NCBI GenBank assembly: GCA_021234155.1
Contig: JAJEKV010000050.1
Location: forward strand, 2,737,842-2,801,841
Direction of reading: 5' to 3'
Origin: Isoetes taiwanensis
Taxonomy: Eukaryota; Streptophyta; Lycopodiopsida; Isoetales; Isoetaceae
DNA length: 64,000 nt
Every line of letters begins with the position of its first letter. Position 1 is the first letter of the stretch. Shown here piece by piece: positions 12,108 through 22,448 of this stretch. Under the pieces are notes generated by a model. The model had not been told where the DNA came from. It searched no databases and saw only the letters and a list, made by a program, of their open reading frames with translations. The position numbers and the translations under genes were made by a program.

Positions 12108-12192
12108 TTTGCCGAGGGCTTATCGCTAGGGTTTTTCCTCGAAAACTCGGAAGGGCGAGGTTTTTTAATCCCGGCGATAAGCTCTCGGCAAG
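12108..12192. other. Long imperfect hairpin (possible small-RNA precursor or terminal structure)
   Basis: TTGCCGAGGGCTTATCGC on the left pairs with GCGATAAGCTCTCGGCAAG on the right with one mismatch in 18. A shorter inner pairing is CCTCG/CGAGG. The fold spans 85 nt with an internal loop. No gene encloses it. Function is unknown. Confidence 0.6.
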
Positions 12193-12935
12193 TACACTAG
12201 CCAACATCTGTAGCAACATTTCATTTTTTCGGGTCCAGGTGTGATAACTGGATATTCCTTATGTTTTTTAGGTAGCTTGCGTGCAGCTACCCACTCTATA
12301 TCATTGTAGTCAAACTGTTCAGATGAATGAAAAGCCTACCTATCGGGATGTTGTTGTTTTCATGCGAGTCGCAGAGCAAGAATGCATCAATAAAATACAA
12401 TTGCATCAAATTCTCCTTCCTTTAAGTCAAAAACCATAATCAATATCATATTTAAAATTCAATGGTCATTATACTAGGCATAGTGTTTTAAGTTAATAAC
12501 CATTGAAATAATGCTTCAAATATTTATTGTAGCAAAGGGAATCCAGAAAACACTGTAGCAACCAAATAGGAAATTAGGTTGCAAGCTGCATCTGATCTAT
12601 CACTGTATATTCAAATTTGTGTTCTCTATGGTTTTTCAACACTGATTTCGATGGTTATGGGTGCTAAGGTTTAGCTCGGTGTGGCCGAGTTCAGCATCTT
12701 ACCATATTTAAATAACTTTTGCCTCCAATAGCTACCACCTCATTATAATATAATAGTAATTTTGACCTTTAATAATCCATGGGTCATTTAACATGCAATC
12801 ATTGTAATTTCGACCAACATATATATGATCTAAACTTCCCTTTGCATGTGTACTGGTCCTCCTGCATATATACACAATGACTGCATAAGTTTTCTGAAAT
12901 TTTTCCTAGCACAAATTATGCAATGACCATGATTT

Positions 12936-14179
12936 CTAACATTCCTCCTTCATTGCATAATCTGTCACCTTCAGAGAGTTTCTAAACTGAATAAATTTTC
13001 CTTCAGACAAACCTTTTGTAAATATGTCTGCTATTTGATCTGAAGTGTTCACATACACCATTTTGATGTATTCTTTTGAAGCCACGTCCCTAATGAAATG
13101 TATATTCAGCTCAATGTGTTTTGTCCTTTCATGGTCTACTGGATTTTTCACTATGGCTATACAGCTCTGACTATCAGTGAAAATTTCAGTAGGATTGTCT
13201 TGCTTACAGTTTAACTCCTCCAATAATCTTCTTAACCATGTAATTTCTTTTGCTCTATACTCTACCTCAGCAAATGACGTTGCTATGGCACTTTGTTTTT
13301 TGCATCTCCAAGCAACTACTCCTCCAGCCAAGAAAATAGCATATCCTGATGTTGATTTCCTTGAACTTAGATCATCACCCCAGTCAGCATCACTGTAAGC
13401 ATACAAATTAAGATCATCTGAATCAAATGCTATACCAAGATCTCTTGTATCTTTAAGATACTTTAGCACCCTTTTTCCTGCTTGCCAATGTTCTCTGGTT
13501 GGGTCATTGCATTTTCTGCTTAATATGTTGACTATGTAGGATATATCAGATCTGCTATTATTTGCCAAATACAGCAAGCAGCCTATTAGAGCTCTATAAG
13601 GCACATTTTGCATTTCTTGTTTTTCTTTCTCAGACAAATTTCCTTCTGCTGTCAATTTGTGACCAGGTACCACAGGAGTTTTGACTGCATTTGCCTCCTT
13701 CATATTGAACCTGTTTAGCATGTTATCTAAATGTCTACTTTGCTTAAGTCTCAGAATTTTCTTCTCCCTATTTCTTATTACCTCTATTCCCAAGAATTGC
13801 TTGAGTTCCCCTAAATCTCTCATTCTGAACCTTGCATGTAAAATATTCTTACAAATGTTTAGAACCTTTGTGTTGTTTGCCACCATAATGCAATCATCCA
13901 CATATAGTGCAATGATGCAATATTCCTCATCTAGTTTATATCTGTATAAATTCCCATCATTGTGGAAATTCTCAAATCCCTGCTCTTTAAGATAATTGTC
14001 CACGCATGAGAACCATTCTCTTGGAGCTTGTTTTAGACCATACATTGCCCTTTTAAGCTTCGAAACTTGATCATTCCCTTGTTTAAAACTTAGAGCTTAT
14101 TTCATAAAGATGCTTTCTTCTAGTTTGGCATTTAGAAAGGCTGTCTTAACATCCATATGATGCAATTCTAAGTTTAAAG
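12936..14179 (-). mobile_element. Ty1/copia retrotransposon, 3' half of pol (RT and RNase H)
   Basis: The 369-residue frame reads MYGLKQAPREWF, then YVDDCIMV (RT catalytic YVDD), FLGIEVIR, YRALIGCLLYLANNSRSDIS and the RNase H end YSDADWGDD...KSTSGYAIFL, HIELNIHFIRD and TSDQIADIFTKGL. This is copia order. Upstream (14045-14179) the frame continues with a TAG to the HHMDVKTAFLN block. The element resumes at 22763 after an 8.6-kb insertion. LTRs were not identified; the 3' LTR should lie in 12.3-12.9 kb, where I see no clear boundary. Confidence 0.92.
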
Positions 14180-14247
14180 TTCCCCATTGTACTCTGTAAC
14201 TTTCTCTGGATAATAAAGGCTCAAGTCCTCAAAAAAAAAAAAAAAAA
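14180..14247 (+). mobile_element. 5'-truncated L1 3' end with poly(A)
   Basis: Fifty-one bases containing ggataataaaggctcaag are followed by 17 A residues, a typical L1 3' end. They lie directly beside CTAAGTTTAAAG (14168-14179). The same 12 bp recurs at 22763-22774 on the other side of the whole insert, as expected for an L1 target-site duplication inside the copia ORF (ALNL|ELHHMDV). Confidence 0.7.
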
Positions 14248-14930
14248 CCCTGACCGAGCTAGCCTAGGCAACAGCCCACTAGCCCTTCAAACTACCTCAG
14301 TCAATCCCTTGGTAGCCTTATCAAACCAAACTATGACTGAGCTCATCATAGCCGGGACATCTTAACTCTGGAAAACAAGTTATTTAACTTTAATCATTGT
14401 GTCTCTTAGCATTTTCTGCCATCACCAAATCCTTAGGATTATAATAATGTTGGATTATTGCCTTAGGTTTGGCCTACAATAGGTTAAACTAACTCGCTTA
14501 GAAGTCTCAGACATTAATTGTACAAAAAATGCGTTAACTTATTACTATGCCTTTTTAAACTCCTATACTAGGCTTACTAGTCCTATTGGACTTTAATTTC
14601 TTTGGTTATTCCCATCGTGATTAATTTATTTAATGACTCCAGAATGAAGATTTTTATACTTTGAGACCATATACAGTCTTATATTTCACCTCTTTAATCT
14701 ATAAGGTCTCTCTTACCTACTGGTGTTCTTATGTCTTTCCATATTATTCCTACTCAATGGACATGCAACATAGGTAGAATCATTCTATACCAAGTATGCA
14801 CAAGAAAATAATGTTGACAATCAGTATTGTCAAAAACCAAAATATATTCAGAAAGAAGATTTACCACTAGTTTGACTGCAATTATACGTTAATATTATTG
14901 TAAAGTTTAGCAACAGTAGAGTACTTTTAC

Positions 14931-15275
14931 CAGCTGGTTTAAACCTGTATGTTTCATTCTGCTCCACAAAATACAGTTCACGGCTATAACTAAGAAGCCA
15001 AAGGTTGATAGAAGAAACCTTTTAAGTTTAACAAAATCAGGTTGGTTCAGCACCATTACCACTCCAATAGTAACAATGTTATACGATATTTCAGCAAGTA
15101 AATACTCATCCCATCCCTTTAAGCAGAAGCCATACATAACAGCAAAAAGAAGACAATGAGAGATGAACCACCACGTACCTGCAGCCAACCATGCAAACAT
15201 TAGCAGTAGACCTGGTAAAGATGCAAGGGCCAAAAGGTACATTGGGTGGTTCATGGCTCTTCGCCCTTCACCCAT
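14931..15275 (-). CDS. Exon of a small multi-pass membrane protein (left repeat)
   Basis: Starts MGEGRRAMNHPMYLL and ends at a GT donor (CTG|GTAAAAG, 14931). It has about three hydrophobic stretches: residues about 11-52 (LLALASLPGLLLMFAWLAAG then WWFISHCLLFAVMYGFCL), about 65-78 (IVTIGVVMVL) and about 88-107 (FLLSTFGFLVIAVNCILW). Conserved in both 2.1-kb repeats with only three residue changes (C39F, Q79R, G111D; left residue first), which suggests a recent duplication. No family was recognised. It probably belongs to the same spliced gene as the acidic exon at 16000-15686. Confidence 0.5.
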
Positions 15276-15685
15276 TGTACATCTTTTTGCCCTTGTATTA
15301 GTAACTGCTAAAAAGAGAAAGCTTAGAAAGTAACTACTGCTGTAAGAGAACTTTTTATGTTCTTATTGTGTAACCTACACCATGTTCTTGTTTACCATAA
15401 CCTGTCGATTCAAGTTTACAAATTACAGGTGCTATTAGGCGAATAGCAAACCCTTAGTTAGCTTAACACTTAACTGTGAACAAAGGGAACTCCAAACTGT
15501 TCCAGAAACTTTTGGCCACGGTTTCCTTCTCCAAGATATTCTGAAATCTTATTTTTTCATAAACTGCTACTTTATTCCTTATGTACCTCTTTTATGATCA
15601 TGGATACGTCCAGGCTCTGTTATTCTTTATAGGAAATCAGGGTATCTTCAATATTATTTGTAAACTTTGTAGGAAGACCTCATAC

Positions 15686-16000
15686 CTGATTTTCTTCTTC
15701 ATCAGATTGATTTAATTCGTCCATTTGTGTTTCAGGAACGAACTGCTCACTAGCATTATTTCCCTTGTAATAACTTGTTTGCCTACGATTCATATTTCCA
15801 GCTTTCTTGTGCATGTAGCCTGAACCGCCATCAAAGCTCCTTTTATGGTCATACCCTCTTCCTGATCCTCGCCTATCCATGTTTAAGGCCTTGAATCCAA
15901 CACAGCATTCACAATCATATAACTCTTTGCAGGTCTGCACTGGGTAATCCGGAGGCTCTTCTTCCTCTTGGTTAGAATCACAATCTGAGAAATACCCCAT
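15686..16000 (-). CDS. Acidic/basic low-complexity exon upstream of the membrane exon (left repeat)
   Basis: Encodes MGYFSDCDSNQEEEEPPDYP, then RRGSGRGYDHKRS and DELNQSDEEENQ, and stops at a consensus splice donor CAG|GTATGAGG (15686). A longer frame in the right repeat starts earlier at MTFRKQPIVIAAPAH. The left copy has lost about 20 bp there. In the right copy a different indel breaks the frame after EPPDYPV. Each repeat is therefore damaged at a different place. Function unknown; the RGSGRG region could bind RNA, but this is speculation. Confidence 0.45.
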
Positions 16001-16384
16001 TCTGGGAGTTGTCGATTATCGGCTGCTTCCTAAATGTCATACTACTGACATTCTAGGGTTCCTAAATCCAATAAAAACCTTGCGTATCAAAAAGCCCACC
16101 TTTCTTAAATAACTTATCAATCATATGGAAAATGCCTTTACCGACCCAAGTGTTCCTAAAAACAATTTTTAGCCATTGCATGTACACATACCAATATAAA
16201 CCATATGTGTTATAAGGTAAAAGCCTTTCCACATAACCATTTAAAAACTATCAATACTATATTTCCAATGCTCATGTTTCAAGATCATCTAAATCATTGG
16301 AATTATTATTATAGGTAGTCTAATATAAAAAAAACCCTGCCTCCTACCGTAGGCTTGCTTCAGACCCCTACAAATTATTGCAAA

Positions 16385-16430
16385 TACTGTAACATGAGGG
16401 TGGGAGTACCCCTACTTGTTACAGTAGGGG
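16385..16430. other. Overlapping inverted repeats near the 3' end of the PLE core
   Basis: CTGTAAC and GTTACAG form one 7-bp stem. Overlapping it, GGAGtACCCCTAC pairs with GTAGGGGTcCTCC (12 of 13 matches, short loop). The two stems are mutually exclusive. The structure lies downstream of the RT stop codon on the minus strand. Confidence 0.55.
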
Positions 16431-16566
16431 TCCTCCACAACCCTATGTTTATTTCAGTAGTTAATATCCCGAAAATTTTATTTACCTTTAAACTTTTAAC
16501 ACTTATGATCTTGTTGAGCATGTTACTCCATACCAATAGCTAGGGAACAATCATAAGTGACATACC

Positions 16567-18591
16567 TTAGTAAAATTTCAGTAGACTTAGAAGAGTGTCC
16601 TTGTCGTATTTTAGTCCCGGGAATACATTATCTTGGATATATTTGTAAACCCGCTTTTGTAAACCTCTCTTGTCAAACCCATTATTGGTGAAACTATCGA
16701 CCAGTGCCTTGATATCTTGGGCAGCCAATACTGGATTTGTATTTATATACATGAAAGGCATGATCTGTGAAACAATGACATTCCTGGCCTGCATGTATGG
16801 TCTGCAACCACTTGCATGTATGAACTTAATAGCCTTAAACGGTACTAGTTCCCTTTTATCAAATTTGAAAGTTTGAAACAGTCCTAATGCTTTGTCGAAG
16901 ACCTGTATGGTCATGTTAAGAAAGTTGGCCTTGCAGCCCCATATATGATCAGGGTGGTTATTAGAATATATGGTCTCATCTTTAATCCCTGGGGAGTTAA
17001 GATCATAGATTTGTAGTTCCACTTCCTCAGACCCTACATTTTCTTTAAGGAACTTCTTAATTCCTGGGCAGTTAATAGCCAATAGATCATCCATGTACCT
17101 AAACACATGTCTGAAGGATTTGATATCTTCATATCTGCCCTGCATGGCCAGACTTTTGATGAACTGCAGTTCGAACCAAGCCAGATACAAATTGCACCAA
17201 CAGGGGCTGCAAGAGAATCCCATGGGAATTCCAGAAATTTGCTGCCACAAACCCTTACCTACTTTTACACAGCAGTTGTTGAGCAGCCAGGTATTGATTT
17301 TAACAAACTTTTGTTGGGTAATCAAGTCCCAACATTTACTTTGGGGAGCTGTCTTAAACCATCTGGCTACAAACTCGCCATTATTAGATTTTTTGATCCA
17401 TAGATTGCATTTTTTATTTCTCTTTCTCATGAACCTCCAAGTGAGTCCAGCAATTTTTTCCATGACTTCACATATGCCATTACTTCCAAGTAAAGGGATA
17501 CTTTCATAACATCTAGTGATGTCTGCTACAAATACATCCTGGATTTTGTGAGGTAGATTAAGAGCTACATCGTATACGGAATTGACAATCCAGTTACAAT
17601 TTATCCTGCCAGGTAGGAAAGTGTTAATGCAATCACATGCATCCTTGGAGATCTCAGGCCAGTTACTCAAAATAGTATTAAGGGTGGCTGTAAGAATGAG
17701 GGCTATTTCAGAGTAGATTGTACCATGGGCGTTTGTGATCCACCTGTAGGACTGTTTGTGTACTTTGAATATTCCAAGAAGATATGGGAGTTTATCAGAC
17801 TCGAAGCTGATGTAGTCAAAGTATTCCCTCATATTATTCTTTAATTCCATGACCAATTCGTCTATGGTAGTAACCAAAGGTCTGAAATCAGAACTGTCCA
17901 ATCTTTTGAGAGCTTCATCCCTAATATGTTTAGGACATATGAAGCATGGGTTATTAGCTGCCTTGTCAACCCCTGAAACATATAGGTTCTTGGCCAGCCA
18001 TTCTAAATTTTTAACCACATCATGGTCATTTAGTGCAAATTTTCTGGTGATATCACTTCTGCATCCATCTTGTATTTCACTTCCCACATGTTCAATAATG
18101 TCAGCAATTATTTCCTCTTTCAAATCATCCTGGATGAAGGGGAACTGGTACCTATGAAGTTCAAATATATTCTGGCATGTATTTCTGATCTCAGCTTTCA
18201 TGTCTTTCCATTTGAGTGCCTTATCAGGAATATGGCTCAAACCTTTTTTCAACAGATTTCTAAGTACCTTATTGTGTACAATATCTAAATCTGTGGTTCT
18301 GACGTGCCCGATATCCATGTCTACAAATCTGGTTAAATTTGGATTTGTGCAGGGGCAATTAGGCTCTTTGTCCTCTGCAAACACTGGATACGGTTTATAG
18401 CAGATCTCTTTGAGGTTTTCAGTATACCTCCAAGCAAACATAGTGTCCTCCATTATTTGTGCTCCAGCTTCTCCCAATTTGGCTGTCATATATCTATGCA
18501 CAATTTTAGGAAAACAGATACTATCCAAAATTTTGGAAAGGGAAAGACAGTGGACTATCTTCCTTTTACAGCTCATATTCACTTCATTCAT
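16567..18591 (-). CDS. Penelope-like reverse transcriptase
   Basis: An intact 674-codon frame. RT motifs are in order: a LPYLLGIFKVHK block near residue 268, motif A VFVADITRCYES at 353-364 (Asp357), motif B GIPMGFSCSP at 454-463, motif C FRYMDDLLAI at 497-506 (Asp501/Asp502), and FLNMTIQV at 557. Upstream, GHVRTTDLDIV (95-105) and LLKKGLSHIP (113-122) match the N-terminal region preceding the RT in PLEs. The IPMG form of motif B fits PLE rather than LTR or LINE RTs. The C-terminus ends LLSLLKFY without a GIY-YIG domain. EN-lacking PLEs use free 3' ends such as telomeres; that this one does so is inference. Both catalytic aspartates are present, so the element may be young. Confidence 0.88.
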   Translation of the reverse strand: MNEVNMSCKRKIVHCLSLSKILDSICFPKIVHRYMTAKLGEAGAQIMEDTMFAWRYTENLKEICYKPYPVFAEDKEPNCPCTNPNLTRFVDMDIGHVRTTDLDIVHNKVLRNLLKKGLSHIPDKALKWKDMKAEIRNTCQNIFELHRYQFPFIQDDLKEEIIADIIEHVGSEIQDGCRSDITRKFALNDHDVVKNLEWLAKNLYVSGVDKAANNPCFICPKHIRDEALKRLDSSDFRPLVTTIDELVMELKNNMREYFDYISFESDKLPYLLGIFKVHKQSYRWITNAHGTIYSEIALILTATLNTILSNWPEISKDACDCINTFLPGRINCNWIVNSVYDVALNLPHKIQDVFVADITRCYESIPLLGSNGICEVMEKIAGLTWRFMRKRNKKCNLWIKKSNNGEFVARWFKTAPQSKCWDLITQQKFVKINTWLLNNCCVKVGKGLWQQISGIPMGFSCSPCWCNLYLAWFELQFIKSLAMQGRYEDIKSFRHVFRYMDDLLAINCPGIKKFLKENVGSEEVELQIYDLNSPGIKDETIYSNNHPDHIWGCKANFLNMTIQVFDKALGLFQTFKFDKRELVPFKAIKFIHASGCRPYMQARNVIVSQIMPFMYINTNPVLAAQDIKALVDSFTNNGFDKRGLQKRVYKYIQDNVFPGLKYDKDTLLSLLKFY

Positions 18592-18960
18592 ACGTATCCT
18601 ACCTTGACAATCCTTGACGATGGTCCTGGTGACCTGTTATCAAATATCATTTAGTATATTTGTTAGTCCTTCTCTCACTGAATTCCCTTTAATTATATTG
18701 AACTCCACTTGGCTTCCTACCAAGTGATGGGATGGTAAAATAATGCAGAGCATGGATCAGTGGCATGCTTGCGTTCATTGTCAATAGCAACCTTCGAAAA
18801 CTTAGAAGGTGCAGACCAGTGTTTCATATTCCTTTATTTTATTAGTCATGGTAACAATAGAGTCCTAATCAAGAACTAATATTGTTTAGAAAAACTCTAG
18901 TATTTAATATAGTAGTACTAGGATAGTAAGCTTCAAGATATTCAAATGTATACCTTTTTA

Positions 18961-20498
18961 TTAGAACTTCATATTTTGAGCGACATCTCCAAAGTCCTTA
19001 TTTTCTGGTTGTAGAATTTGCTTTGTGACAGATTTGTCCATAGGATTAGGTGACCCTAAGTGCACAATTGCCGAGTTGTCTGCAATACTTGAGGTGCTTC
19101 TTTCAGGTGCCACTGTAATACGAGGTGGTACATAGCTTCCACTGCTGAAATTAGATGAAGTTCTGGTAACAGTCTTGTTCTTTTTGGGTTTTCCACTGCT
19201 GGCTCCCTGTTCCTGTGTCAGCATAAATTTGACTGGCTTAATACTTTTTTCTGCAATTTGAGCCATTTTACATTTAGGGAAATTAAGCTTTAAATCCCCC
19301 CAAGGGTCATTTGCTAGCTCCAGCGCCATACTGATAAGAGTTTTTCGAACCTCTAAATAGGAGATGTATGCAATAATGCTGTCTCTTAATGTAGTTGTTA
19401 ACAGTTTGCGCATTGATACCATTTGAGCAGTGACTGACATATCAGGGAAAACCTGATCTAAATTGTTGAACATATACCAAACGGCATGATCCAACCATGT
19501 CATGTTATCCTTGCAGCTGTTTCCTTTGTTTCTAGGTTCGCAGCCACATTTGAAATAGGGGCACATTGTTCTCCATACCCTCTTCAAGTAGAATGCATCC
19601 CTTGGAATAGTTGGATAGGCCATATGACCCTTCTGCCTAATGTAGATGAATTCATCCTTGCTACATGATTTGTCAAAGAACCTGTGATCAATCTTAAGTT
19701 TAATTTTCTCTTTGATAATGATTTTCTCCATTTTTTCAGCGGCCATTTTTGCTACACGTTCCTGCTCTGGTGTGATATTCCCCAACATAATCCATGCCTC
19801 TCTACTGATTGGAGCAAGAGCCCCAAAATTTTTTGTACGCCATATACCATGGTTGCAAAACATAGCATGTCCTTCGACTAGTCTTTCAGAGATAATAGGG
19901 AACAGATGGCAGTTATGTAATGTGAAACAAAATTCCTTGTCTTCATCACTGATGTTGGAATTTAGAGTGCTATTCATAGCCTGCTTCTCTTCTTCTGTCA
20001 GTAGAGATTCACCAAAGGGGTCCTCCTCCTTAGTATTACTGTTGACCTGGATTGATGTGCAAGCTGTACTTTTGGATATACATGAGTTTTTTATTTTGTT
20101 TGCTTTTTCCAGGGCTGGAATACAGTGAAAAAATAAAGCTTTAGCTTGATCTTCTTCCATAGTTGACTGGTAAACCTTATTGGGCAGCTCGTCATAGATG
20201 GCATCAATAATTGCTACAGCATCATCCCAATTGTCCCCTACTTTGTTCAATTTAGGAACCATATCTAGCCATGCATTAAACCCCAGATGGGAAATGGCTG
20301 ATAACTGTTCAGGTTTTCTGGTGGTCTCCTTCTCCAGCAGGATCATATGAATATTCTGATTTTTGATACAACTGAGCAAAGTTTGGACTGCATAATTAGG
20401 GCATGCAATTATGCTTTTTCCATACCCCATTGGTCCGAGTACACTATTCCATGTTGGTGGGATAAATTCCACTTCATTCTGTGATTCATCATTATCCT
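18961..20498 (-). CDS. PLE ORF1 (unknown function)
   Basis: Open from a likely splice acceptor (TGCATAG, just before 20498) through DNDESQNEVEFIPP to a stop at 18961, about 512 codons. No ATG opens it, so a 5' exon is expected. Visible features: GPMGYGKS near the N-terminus, which fits the Walker A pattern but lacks an obvious Walker B; a Cys cluster CPYFKCGC...C about two thirds along; a Lys-rich stretch (EKMEKIIIKEKIKLKID); and a Ser/Thr/Pro-rich tail. It lies about 370 bp upstream of the RT, the usual place for a PLE ORF1. Not recognised beyond that. Confidence 0.6.
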
Positions 20499-21312
20499 AT
20501 GCATTTCAAGACACATAAGTTAGTGGAGAACCTTATCCAAATATCAAACAACCAAAAGAGTAGGCTCACAATCTTCCAAAACAGTAAAGATGCCTCACTA
20601 GTAGAACCAATGATTTGAAGTTTCTAAAAAAAAACCCTGACCGAGCTAGCCTAGGCAACAGCCCACTAGCCCTTCAAACTACCTCAGTCAATCCCTTGGT
20701 AGCCTTATCAAACCAAACTATGACTGAGCTCATCATAGCCGGGACATCTTAACTCTGGAAAACAAGTTATTTAACTTTAATCATTGTGTCTCTTAGCATT
20801 TTCTGCCATCACCAAATCCTTAGGATTATAATAATGTTGGATTATTGCCTTAGGTTTGGCCTACAATAGGTTAAACTAACCTGCCTAGAAGTCTGTACAC
20901 AGTGTACAAAATGCGTTAACTTATTACTATACCTTTTTAAACTCCTATACTAGGCTTACTAGTCCTATTGGACTTTAATTTCTTTGGTTATTCCCATCGT
21001 GATTAATTTATTTAAAGACTCCAGAATGAAGATTTTTATACTTTGAGACCATATACAGTCTTATATTTCACCTCTTTAATCTATAAGGTCTCTCTTACCT
21101 ACTGGTGTTCTTATGTCTTTCCATATTATTCCTACTCAATGGACATGCAACATAGGTAGAATCATTCTATACCAAGTATGCACAAGAAAATAATGTTGAC
21201 ACTCAGTATTGTCAAAAACCAAAATATATTCAGAAAGAAGATTTACCACTAGTTTGACTGCAATTATACGTTAATATTATTGTAAAGTTTAGCAACAGTA
21301 GAGTACTTTTAC

Positions 21313-21657
21313 CAGCTGGTTTAAATCTGTATGTTTCATTCTGCTCCACAAAATACAGTTCACGGCTATAACTAAGAAGCCAAAGGTTGATAGAAGAAAC
21401 CTTTTAAGTTTAACAAAATCAGGTCGGTTCAGCACCATTACCACTCCAATAGTAACAATGTTATACGATATTTCAGCAAGTAAATACTCATCCCATCCCT
21501 TTAAGCAGAAGCCATACATAACAGCAAAAAGAAGAAAATGAGAGATGAACCACCACGTACCTGCAGCCAACCATGCAAACATTAGCAGTAGACCTGGTAA
21601 AGATGCAAGGGCCAAAAGGTACATTGGGTGGTTCATGGCTCTTCGCCCTTCACCCAT
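21313..21657 (-). CDS. Membrane-protein exon, right repeat copy
   Basis: Same as the exon at 15275-14931: MGEGRRAMNHPMYLL start, three hydrophobic stretches and the CTG|GTAAAAG donor. It differs at a few residues (FLLFAVMYG, MVLNRPDF, MKHTDLNQL). Confidence 0.5.
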
Positions 21658-22068
21658 TGTACATCTTTTTGCCCTTGTATTAGTAACTGCTAAAAAGAGA
21701 AAGCTTAGAAAGTAACTACTGCTGTAAGAGAACTTTTTATGTTCTTATTGTGTAACCTACACCATGTTCTTGTTTACCATAACCTGTCGATTCAAGTTTA
21801 CAAATTACAGGTGCTATTAGGCGAATAGTAAACCCTTAGTTAGCTTAACACTTACCTGTGAACAAAGGGAACTCCAAACTGTTCCAGAAACTTTTGGCCA
21901 CGGTTTCCTTCTCCAAGATATTCTGAAATCTTATTTTTTCATAAACTGCTACTTTATTCCTTATGTACCTCTTTTATGATCATGGATCGCCCAGGGCTCT
22001 CGTTATTCTTTATAGGAAATCAGGGTATCTTCAATATTATTTGTAAACTTTGTAGGAAGACCTCATAC

Positions 22069-22448
22069 CTGATTTTCTTCTTCATCAGATTGATTTAATT
22101 CGTCCATTTGTGTTTCAGGAACGAACTGCTCACTAGCATTATTTCCCTTGTAATAACTTGTTTGCCTACGATTCATATTTCCAGCTTTCTTGTGCATGTA
22201 GCCTGAACCGCCATCAAAGCTCCTTTTATGGTCATACCCTCTTCCTGATCCTCGCCTATCCATGTTTAAGGCCTTGAATCCAAACAAAGATTCACAATCA
22301 TATAACTCTTTTTGTGTCTCCAGACTGGGTAATCCGGAGGCTCTTCTTCCTCTTGGTTAGAATCACAATCTGAGAAATACCCCATTCTGGAAGTTGTCGA
22401 TATATGCGCGGGAGCAGCAATTACTATCGGCTGCTTCCTAAATGTCAT
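22069..22448 (-). pseudogene. Acidic/RGG-like exon, right repeat copy, frameshifted
   Basis: Begins MTFRKQPIVIAAPAHISTTS, an N-terminus lost from the left copy, and runs to EPPDYPV. It then shifts frame because gtctggagacacaaaaag replaces the left-copy gtgcagacctgcaaag. The original frame resumes at GFKALNMDRRGSGRGYDHK and runs to the same CAG|GTATGAGG donor. Confidence 0.5.

Larger units (their letters stand above)
14248..16326 (-). repeat. 2.1-kb direct repeat, left copy, of the Penelope-like composite
   Basis: Nearly identical by eye to 20635-22734. Both start CCCTGACCGAG after an A run and end gtagtctaatat before an A run. It carries two exon-like frames on the minus strand (15275-14931 and 16000-15686). 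Differences from the right copy are scattered, with small indels near 14500, 15617, 15900 and 16015. Confidence 0.92.
16327..20634 (-). mobile_element. Core of Penelope-like retroelement (PLE)
   Basis: A 4.3-kb segment between the two 2.1-kb repeats, itself starting with AAAAAAAACCCTG on its left and bounded by nine A residues (20626-20634) on its right. It encodes two minus-strand ORFs in the order ORF1 (20498-18961) then RT (18591-16567). The flanking direct repeats resemble the pseudo-LTR arrangement of PLEs. No GIY-YIG endonuclease frame is visible in the core. Confidence 0.75.

Noticed and set aside
11288-12390. CRISPR array
   Set aside because: Only two to three large diverged copies with no regular short spacers; a eukaryotic context.
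14248-16326. Hammerhead ribozyme in the PLE repeats
   Set aside because: I searched both strands for CTGATGA and GAAA core boxes in correct order. TCATCAG occurs only inside the acidic exon without the matching partner.
17093-17509. Plus-strand frames opposite the PLE RT and ORF1 (16670-20128)
   Set aside because: They are antisense shadows of the long minus-strand ORFs, without motifs.
16567-18591. Telomerase reverse transcriptase
   Set aside because: The GIPMG motif and the GHVRTTDL...LLKKGL N-terminal block fit PLEs. No TEN, CP or T-motif region, and the gene sits between element repeats.
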